From: Sphaerosporella brunnea
Lineage: Eukaryota; Ascomycota; Pezizomycetes; Pezizales; Pyronemataceae
Assembly: GCA_008704415.1 (NCBI GenBank)
Contig: VXIS01000054.1
Span: forward strand, 62,001-126,000
Reading direction: 5' to 3'
Length of the DNA: 64,000 nt
The translations under genes were made by a program, and so were the position numbers. Numbering within the stretch: position 1 is the first letter of the stretch; the number at the start of each line of letters is the position of its first letter. The notes under the pieces were generated by a model that saw only the letters and a list, made by a program, of their open reading frames with translations, was not told the origin of the DNA and ran no database searches. Below, piece by piece: positions 55,901-64,000 of this stretch.

Positions 55901-57494
55901 GTAGCCTGGTATAATCTAGGAACTGCAGAATACAGGGCATACACTTCGTTGTCAAGATCGGAAATGAAGAACCGATTGGCCGCCATACGTTGTTTCAAGA
56001 GAACGATCAAACTTGAGCCTGGAAACCATGAGTTTTGGAATGCGCTTGGATTGGCGACCGCTGAACTGAACCCCAAAGTTGCACAGCATTCACTTGTCAG
56101 GGCCCTCTATATCAATGAGAAGGTGAGTCTTAGATATCTAAGCCATGTATCACAGTCCTGATTTTCCCAGAACGCCCGTGTTTGGACCAACCTTGGAACG
56201 CTCTACACCATCCAAGAAGACTACATGCTCGCGAATGAAGCATTTTCGAGAGCGCAGAGTACAGACCCGGAGTACGCTTTGGCTTGGGTAGGACAAGGAA
56301 TTATCGCCACGATCCTAGGCGAGTCGCGTGAGGCGCAGGAGCTTTTCCAACATGCATTCGAAATCTCTGACCAGAGTCTGGTAAGTTGAACTATGAATAC
56401 TCGCTGTCCATGACACTAAAACTATCTCCTTGTAGGTGCCGACCAAGAAGCAGTTCATCACCGCGACATTCGACACGCTTGTCAAGGCGAGGTCAGAGCC
56501 TGCTCTGACTTCCATTGTTACTCTTATCTTTGCCCTCGAGAAGCTTGAGACGCAGCTGTCAGAAATGCCGCTTGTTCTCCAGCTCAGCGCCCTTCTTGAC
56601 GAACGAGTACAGGACTTTGAGTCTGCTATTCATAAACTGGAAAGGGTGTGCTCTATCTACGAGCAAAATTACGAAGAAACGGAATCAGACGACGATTTGA
56701 TTAAGTTTGCACAGTCTAAGGCGGATTTGTCCCGGATGCACTTGGGCCTGAATAACTACGCGGAAGCGATAGAATGCGCATCAATGGCCCTGATTCTTTC
56801 AGGTGATAACCAGGCACTTCAGACTTGTCGATTGTCTGCGCATCTCACATCCGGCCTTGCACACTATTACTCCCATCAGATGGATGACAGTTTAGAGATG
56901 TTTAAAGCAGCGCTTTCCGAATCCGAAGAAAATCCGGATGTCGTCTGCTTACTTTCTCAAGTTCTGTGGGCAAAAGGTAGTGAGGAAGAACGAGATGTAG
57001 CACGAGACCAGTTGTTCGCCGCCATTGAAGCGAATCCTGATCATCTAGGATCCATCTTACTCCTGGGTACGATTGGAGTTCTCGACAAATCTGAGGACGT
57101 GGCTGAGGCTGTCCTTGATGACCTGCGATCATTTAGAGTCAAGGAAGGCCTACCCCGGGAAGTCAAAGAGAAGATCGACAATCTGCTCACGGCGATTGCT
57201 CAACTGTCTTCTGGTGAAAACAGTGGGGTTGAGGCAGTTGCCACTGCTGCCACTGCAGTCTTCACGCGGCCCGCGGCGACAGAAAACTGGTCTAGACTCG
57301 CCACTGTTGCTGGAGACGTTTTTGCCGCTGAAACAGCCTTACGAGTTGCACAGCGCGCGAAAGACTGTGACTCTGAGAGGCTGGCGAAGGCGTATGCTGG
57401 GATTGCCACGGTGGGCTGTGACTTACGAGCTATATTTTTGGCCCCTTGGCTGGCGGAAGGATGGGATGCTTTGGCGAGGGATGTTATGGTTTAG
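52930..57494 (+). CDS. ski3: Superkiller complex subunit Ski3 (TPR protein)
   Basis: Scaffold of the cytosolic Ski complex (Ski2-Ski3-Ski8) that feeds mRNAs into the exosome for 3'-5' decay. Exons 52930-53042, 53096-53853, 53904-54112, 54172-54329, 54374-54765, 54818-55155, 55208-56122, 56171-56380 and 56436-57494 give 1383 aa, normal for Ski3. The protein is almost entirely TPR and related helical repeats: SKQALKAAKTCINSEDWIGA and NYFAHLFLGLSLFNL at the start, then YGSALVGLGLILEEQCDYAG, AYTSLGCFYADVAAD, SWIGLGEAYASSGRYTAALK, FWNALGLATAELNPKVAQHS, NARVWTNLGTLYTIQEDY, and a C-terminal repeat array. The exon 3 acceptor is a tandem AGAGCAGCAG, so ETLAVDHD and ETLAAVDHD are both possible. It lies head to tail with the helicase gene. 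Confidence 0.94.
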
Positions 57495-57863
57495 TCGAAA
57501 GAGAAACTGCTACCTTTCGAGCAGTTTGCATGAATGAATTGGTTGTTTAAACTTTAAACAACGGCCTGCATTGGTTTTTTTTTTCTCCGTGATCGATGCT
57601 TGGTAGTTGATTGACATCCACAAATCGTGACTGATCAAAACTGCTAGCTACAAAACTTATTCACGGTTATATTCACATCGACGAGTACATCATTGTAGCT
57701 TTGAACGGCCATTTTTTAGGAAATATTCGAACTCTTAGGCTATCTTGTCTCAGATGCCCTTTGTCACGTGCAAAACACACGCGTCTCGCGTAACAACCCC
57801 ACTTGACGCGTTTTCCCGCTCTCCCTTCTTCCTCCATTTTGCACTGCGCTGCCCAAATCCACC
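57495..57863. promoter_or_regulatory. chl1 promoter with two MCB sites
   Basis: 369 bp between ski3 and chl1. ACGCGT occurs at 57779-57784 and 57806-57811, the latter followed by TTTTCCCGC, which also resembles an E2F/MBF-type core. A CACGTG hexamer is at about 57765. The pair of ACGCGT sites parallels the sld2/pri1 promoter. Confidence 0.6.
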
Positions 57864-60800
57864 ATGGAGAATCAGCGTGACTTCCACCACCCATATACAC
57901 CTTATCCGATTCAACTTGAATTCATGAATGCCCTGTATGATGCCATAGAAGACGGATGTGTTGGTATTTTCGAATCTCCGACAGGTGAGTGGTCTGTTTG
58001 TGTTTCATCCACACAATGCTAATAGTTTAATAGGAACTGTATGAGCTTTTTTGATTGTCTCAAAAAGTAGATTGCTGATGCTGTGTAGGGAAAATCTTTG
58101 AGTTTGATCTGCGGGGCTCTAACATGGCTTCGCGAACACAAGGATGATGACCTGAAGCAGCAGTTAGCGGCCGAGGAGAATGGTTTGGATATAACTTCTG
58201 CAATACCCACATTTGTCTTAAGCTGACTGAAATATAAAGCTTCCGGCCAGCCAGCTTGGGTCATTGAGCATGCTAAACAAGAGAAGAAGGAGAAATTTCT
58301 CAGAGCGAGGACGGAATTGAATGACCGTCTACAGAAGATCCGAGAAACAGAAGCGCGTGAAAAGGCAGCGCTGGCTATAAGCGAAACACGATTTCCCAAG
58401 AAATTGGTCCGGCTACAGCGTTGAAACATTTGTCATGGAGGAGTTTCTGACAATGTGGAACAGAAGAAGAATCTTGAGGTAGAAGTTGAAGATGAAGACG
58501 ATGAACAACAATTCATTCTTGACGACTATGAGTCGGACGGTGGTACGATGAAAGGAGAGCCATCAGATAACTCCGACGGGTTCTCGCCAGCTGTGAGGGA
58601 GCTGATGATGAAGTAAGAGAGCCGCCCACGCACGTCCATAACAAATCACTGACTCAATTGCGGTCATAAACAGGCTTGGTATGCCTGTACTTGGATCCGT
58701 ACCGAAAGAGGACCCCACACTTGAATACCCTGACGAGACAAAGATATTTTTCTGTTCACGCACACATTCTCAGCTGTCACAGTTTGTGAACGAGCTGCGA
58801 CGAGTCAAACTGTCCTCTCCTTTGCCTAATGACCTAATGCCAGGGTTGGAAGACCACATAAAACATTTGTCATTGGGATCGCGGAGGAACTTATGCATAA
58901 ATCCGAGGGTTGCAAAATTGAACAGCGTCACGGCAATCAACGAGAAATGTCTCGAATTGCAAAAGTCTGGTACGAAGCCCGGTCCATTACTTTCTGTTCT
59001 CAACTCAACTGGGACAGGGACGTCACAGGAAAAGCGTTGCATGTTTTTACCTAGAAAAGACGACCGAGTTGCTTTCCGAGATTTCCGCGACCATGCGCTT
59101 GCAACAATTCACGACATAGAGGATCTCTCGAAACTAGGCCAAGCGTTGGGAACATGTCCGTACTATGCCTCTCGTGGTTCCATCAAACCAAGCGAGGTTA
59201 GTATCATTCAACATGTTTTAGGATTCAAGTACTGATTTAATTAGATCGTTACCTTACCTTACCCGCTCCTCCTTCAAAAGTCCGCTCGAGAGGCCCTAGG
59301 CATCTCCTTGAAGGGCCATGTCGTTATCATTGATGAAGCTCACAATCTCATCGATTCCATATCCTCAATACATTCCGTCGTTGTGACCCTTCCTCAACTC
59401 CACCTTTGCAAAGAACAACTGGAGCTATACCTCTCAAAATTCAGGAATAGGCTCAAAGGATCAAATAAAATATTTGTGATGCAAATATCCCGACTTTTGG
59501 ATGGACTTGCGGATTATGTCGAAGGTTTGGCCTCCAAAGGCAGCGAAGGCGAAGTGAATCCTGGCGATCTGTTGGCCGCGAAGGGTATTGACCAGATAAA
59601 TTTCTTCAAACTCCAGCAATACCTGAAAGAAAGCAAGCTTGCGAGAAAACTAGATGCATATGTTCTCTATGCAGAGCAGAAAAATGCCGATCAACTTCAC
59701 CGTCGCAGGAAACCGGTTGAACCGCTCAAGCCGAAGGAAACAGTTCCTGTGCTTACGCATCTTCAGGGGTTTCTGATGGCTTTGACAAATCCGTCGGACG
59801 AAGGCAAGATTTTTTTCGGGAGGACCGAGATGAAGGAGCCTTGCCTTAAGTACATGCTTCTGGATCCAGCATATCACTTTAAAGACGTGGTTGAAGAAGC
59901 CCGTGCGGTCATCCTCGCCGGGGGGACAATGCAGCCAATGAGAGAATACGTGACACACCTGTTTCCCTACTTGCCGATGGAGAAGATTCGGACCTTATCA
60001 TGTGGCCATGTTATCCCCAAGGAGAATCTCCTCGCCTCCCCGCTTGTGAAGGGTCCTACCGGACGGGAGTTCGAATTTACGTTCAATAAACGGATGGACA
60101 CAGACCTGATCGAAGAGCTTGGAAGGGCAATCACGAATATATGTGCCGTCATACCCCATGGGGTGGTTTGCTTTTTCCCTAGTTACGCTTATCTGGATGT
60201 GGTTGTTTCACAATGGCAGAAACCCTCGAAGACGGCAGGATTGTCGCTATGGGAAAGGCTAGGTCAGAGGAAACAGATATTTCGGGAGTCAAAGGAGGCG
60301 AGTAGCGTTGAACATACCCTGGAACAATACAGCCAGGCCATCGATTGTGGGAAAGGTGCCATCCTTCTGAGTGTTGTGGGCGGAAAGATGAGCGAAGGCA
60401 TCAACTTTAATGACAAGTAAGTCCGCACCCACCGAATCAACAACCATCAGAAGGCATATCGGATTGCTGTTGTCATGCTGCGTGCGGTTGTATTCTACCT
60501 CTACGCAAGTCATATCCTCCCGAGGAGCCGTCACTAATTCCTCATTGCGATAATTTAGCCTCGGCCGTGGTATCATCATGATTGGGCTTCCATTTCCTAA
60601 CGCCCATACACCCGAATGGCAGGCGAAGCTCAAGCATGTCGAGCATGTCGCGTACAGCTCCTATGAAACTCTTTCGTCCGATCCCCAGGCTTACACAAAC
60701 GCTGTACCCTTGTCCGATGCACAAAAAAGGGATTTAGCTAAGGCTGCTGGTAGAGAGTTCTACGAGAATGCATGCATGCGTGCAGTGAATCAAAGCATAG

Positions 60801-60997
60801 GAAGAGCCATCAGACACAGGGAAGACTACGCAACTATTATCTTGATAGACAAACGATACGCCAACAAAAGTATTCAAGACAAGCTGCCGGGCTGGATAAA
60901 GGCGGGGCTGGTAAACATTGATGTCACCAAGGGTGAGGGGCGGTTTGCGGATTTGATGAAAGGATGTGGCACTTTTTTTAGAGCAAAGAAGGCGTAA
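57864..60997 (+). CDS. chl1: ATP-dependent DNA helicase Chl1 (DDX11/ChlR1)
   Basis: XPD-like Fe-S superfamily 2 helicase that supports sister-chromatid cohesion and replication-fork repair. Exons 57864-57984, 58034-58038, 58089-58182, 58240-58406, 58464-58612, 58674-59196, 59245-60416 and 60559-60997 give 889 aa. Motifs: the Q-like [15 protein letters not shown], Walker A ESPTGTGKSLSL (residues 37-48), [20 protein letters not shown] (motif Ia), Cys residues of the Fe-S domain ([25 protein letters not shown]), DEAH in [46 protein letters not shown] and the final [14 protein letters not shown]. The Thr-Gly of Walker A is completed by a 5-nt exon (GAACT) between introns of 49 and 50 nt; without it the frame and the motif are lost. 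Confidence 0.94.
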
Positions 60998-62329
60998 ATG
61001 GACGTTCAGCATGGAAAGACTCGCGTAAGCAATCCTTGACAACATCTGATTTTTCTGCAAGCATTGACAAGAGGTCGATTGTTCAGTACATATTCAGGCC
61101 AAGGGCTTTCAACCGAAGCGACTAGAGCACACATATCTCATAGGTAGTGGCCATTCGAAGTTCCGCTGAGTGCAATTCAATCTATCAAAGGCTACAAGTA
61201 CATGTCGTCATCACACATCGATAAACATCTCAAGTTCATGGCGGCTGAAGTAACATGCATGTATTACACTTACACCTTTGACTAACTCGCCAGGTAGCTA
61301 GCTACACCGCCGTGTCCAACAAGTATGGGTGCTCGCTCGCTCTCGCTTGCAATACATACAGCCTGTATTCTCTATGACGATATCGATTTTGGCATGTTTT
61401 GAACAGGGCTTCTGTGACAGATAGGCCCTGTAGATAAATTCACAAATTGCAAACCAGTGCAGGGCCAAATACCGGAACCAACGGCACGCAGAGTATGCAG
61501 TAACAAGAAGGCCTTCGCCCTTCCCCTTCCCTCGTCCCCCTCCCCCCACCTGTGAGAGAATCCGAACTCTACATGTACCAGGCCAGGTACTTAACAGTAC
61601 TACAGTCTCCAAGCAATTACTGAGTACCTGACCCGCCTATCCTATCGTCGTCTCAAATGTTCAGATCTTGCAAGGATAATGCAGCGGATGTTGTGGATAT
61701 GCAGGGGCCATTGAAACGTCACCTCAAACCAGCAGGGCCTCCGGCGATCTGGTCGCTTATCCCAACTGTCTGTTAGCGCTCGGTTTTGACAGTTCCTGGG
61801 AGGTTCCCTCCAAACTAACGGTTTCCTTCTGGTTTCCCTCTCTGGAAACTCCGCAGGTTCCGCTCTTCCTGATTGGCCCTGGCCAACAACAAAATACAAT
61901 CTTCCCCGGCTAAGTCTCGAAACATACACGATACGTTGCTTGCTCTGGTGTCTGCTTCCATGGTTTCAACCTCTTTCTCCCATTACAGCCCGTCTATCTA
62001 GCATTCTTAGCCCAGTCTGTTCCGAATATCCATTGCGTCTAGACGTCTGGGACTTTGAAGCAGCCACCAACCACCGTGTTGCTCCTGGAAAGACTCGGCG
62101 GGTTTTAAGACCAATGTTGTGCCCGTCAAATCTGACCATTTTTTTCCTCTGCCTACACAACTGTAAACCGAGTTCCTGACAGAGGAGGGTGACCCGTTCT
62201 TTACTTTCCATTCCCCCTTCCGTCCCCTTGTTTTACTCGCCGGTCGAGATTGCGTTGATCGTATTTCTCTTCTTGTCTATTTTATTCTTTCGTTTAGTTT
62301 GAGTCGCCGGTTTCTGCTGTTTCTTCATC
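60998..62329. other. Intergenic; no gene recognised
   Basis: 3' flank of chl1, then non-coding DNA and a T/C-rich leader before the secreted-protein gene. No coding signal. Confidence 0.5.
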
Positions 62330-63589
62330 ATGTATGCGAAGTTGCCCCTGCTGTTGCTGCTATCCGCCGGGCTCGCCTCGATTACGACTGCATCCGCTCC
62401 ACACTTAGATGAACGAAGTATTGGGATTGTTCCTCGACAAGTTGGCCTCAGTTACCCCAATGAACGCTATGGATATAAACTAACAGATGAATCAGAATGC
62501 CAATAGTCGAAACCGTGGCGGAAACAATAATAAGAACCAAGGCAACAATAATCAAAACAATGGCAACAAGAACAATAACAATGCATTGCAGCTCAATCCC
62601 GCAAACGTGCAAGATGCCTCTCAGGCAACCGGTCAGGCAGCTGGGGCAGAAGCAGGCCAATCAGCGTCAGCAACGTAGGTGATTTCTTCTTCCAGAAGAT
62701 GGTTCCACTATTGATCGCCTCTCCACAGAGACAATGCAAACTTCATCAACTTCTGCTCCGGAAAAACCTTGACCAACGGAGCCCAAGTTACGGGGGGATC
62801 GTGCAACGGCATCGTCATGGGTCTGTGAAGGCCGTCTATCCAACGTAGCGTCAATACTGAACTCATTCGTATAGGCGATATTCCATCACAGAATAACATG
62901 GTCTCATCAATCATAGTTTCCCCGCAACCCGGCGAAAATATCGCGGCCAACACACCGTTCAATATCCAGGTCCAGGTCGCAAATCTAGCAGCAGGGTCGT
63001 TTACCAACCCTCAGAACACCTACTACGCCGCGCCGCAGGCGCTTAGTGGCGGCAAAATCGTCGGCCATACTCACGTCACTGTTCAAGATCTTGGCAACAG
63101 TTTGACGCCTAACACTCCGTGAGTAAAACCAAGTTTCTGTAAGGCCCTAAACTAAAACTTTTCTCTCGTTGTAGTCCCGATGCAACAACTTTTGCATTTT
63201 TCAAGGGCATCAACGATAACGGAAACGGCAATGGTCTTCTTAGCGCGTCGGTCACCCAGGGTCTCCCCGCCGGAAACTACAGAGTGTGCACAATGAGCAG
63301 TGCCTCGAACCATCAGCCTGTTCTCATGCCCGTTGCTCAGCGAGGTGCTCAGGACGACTGCACCAAGTTCACCGTCGGCCAAGGTAACAACAACAACAAT
63401 AACAACCAGGCCGGAAATGCTGCTGGAAACGGTGCTGGTAATAAGGGCAACACCGGCAACACAGGCAACACAGGCAATACCGGCACAGGAAAGACAGGTG
63501 CGGGTCGGACTGGTAAAGGAAAAGGAGGGCGTCGTAGTGGACGGTTCGGCGGAGGCTTCAAGTACCGTCCAAGAGGGGCTCGAGCCTAA
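62330..63589 (+). CDS. Secreted fungal protein with conserved core and Asn/Gly-rich arms
   Basis: Extracellular protein of a family widespread in filamentous fungi (sometimes mislabelled as ribosomal S17); role unknown. Exons 62330-62440, 62496-62674, 62729-62820, 62875-63118 and 63175-63589 give 346 aa. Order: a signal peptide (LPLLLLLSAGLASITTASA), a possible KEX-type VPRQ, an Asn/Gln-rich stretch (GGNNNKNQGNNNQNNGNKNN), and the conserved core. The core runs NANFINFCSGKTLTNGAQVT, GGSCNGIVMGDIPS, NIQVQVANLAAGSF, IVGHTHVTVQDL, FAFFKGINDNGNGNGLLSA, and AGNYRVCTMSSASNHQPVLM. The C-terminus is a Gly/Asn/Thr repeat (NTG four times) ending in a basic GKGKGGRRSGRFGGGFKYRP tail. The first intron uses a GTTGGC donor. 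Confidence 0.9.
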
Positions 63590-64000
63590 TTGTGACCACT
63601 CAACACAAGTTAGAAGGAGGCGATTTGACAGTTTGGATTAAATTCCGAACACGATTGTAATTTTCTTCTTTCGTTTTTCTTGGTTCATATATATTTCTTC
63701 AGTTTTTTGTTTTGTTCGTGGACAAATTTGAGGATCATGGACATTGTCTTTTGATCGTCTCCATATTTGTCTTCCATTGGCTTCAGCTATGGTTATGGAA
63801 CGAAGGAGGATGGATGGGCTCTATATGAAGGATGTACTAGTACATAGACAGAGGGATCAAAAGAAGTGCCCAGGTGGTGCTGGCACATCTGTTCAGCGAT
63901 GCTCAGTACTGGCAGTTTCAGCAAGCTTTGAGCTTAGAATTTTGTCTCTCAGTCAGCCAGCACAATAAATCACACATGATGCATGATTCATACGCTAGGC
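63590..64000. other. 3' flank at the window end
   Basis: T-rich downstream DNA of the secreted-protein gene; no further gene before the window ends. Confidence 0.5.

Noticed and set aside
1..64000. CRISPR arrays, bacterial operons or a secondary-metabolite cluster
   Set aside because: The DNA is eukaryotic nuclear sequence; no regularly spaced repeats and no PKS, NRPS or terpene synthase were found.

Overview
The window is nuclear DNA of a filamentous ascomycete (Pezizomycotina). The reasons are many short spliceosomal introns (about 45-100 nt) with GT-AG ends, compact intergenic spacing, and typical filamentous-fungal gene families: a WSC wall sensor, a Krev/Rsr1-type Ras GTPase, a CysA-type serine O-succinyltransferase, MARVEL membrane proteins and complex I GRIM-19. 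Unusually intron-dense genes with very small internal exons hint at a lineage that kept many ancestral introns. I cannot name the species.

Layout. 1-12 kb: an SDR oxidoreductase, a Ctr copper transporter, a WSC-domain sensor and an initiator tRNA-Met, separated by long gene-free stretches. 12-24 kb: a PPR protein, an MFS transporter, a Rap1/Rsr1-like GTPase in 10 exons, a small predicted membrane/coiled-coil protein and CysA. 24-28 kb: two MARVEL genes flanking a DUF4336 gene and a knot of non-autonomous DNA transposons. 28.8-35.4 kb: a leucine-catabolism cluster of MCC alpha subunit, isovaleryl-CoA dehydrogenase and MCC beta subunit. 36-39 kb: a large vWA-domain protein. 39-42 kb: essentially gene-free. 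42-46.4 kb: SLD2 and the primase small subunit PRI1, divergent over a 199-bp promoter, then a 5'-truncated TRM10-like fragment. 47-51 kb: GRIM-19 and a GH5 steryl-beta-glucosidase. 53-61 kb: SKI3 and the helicase CHL1. 62-63.6 kb: a secreted Asn/Gly-rich protein.

Functional groupings. The MCC/IVD cluster supplies consecutive mitochondrial steps of leucine degradation. SLD2, PRI1 and CHL1 all act in S phase, and both of their promoters carry two perfect ACGCGT (MCB-type) sites.

Most notable structure. (1) Internal exons of only 5-10 nt in three unrelated genes (Ctr 7 nt; Ras 10 nt and 5 nt; CHL1 5 nt). Each is required to restore a diagnostic protein motif: the Ctr TM2 region, the Rap1 switch II region and the helicase Walker A. 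(2) At least six ORF-less elements with terminal inverted repeats, of five families, all bounded by TA. One lies inside an intron and two abut at a single TA. Exon boundaries were derived by hand from reading frame, GT-AG ends and family motifs; none was checked against RNA.
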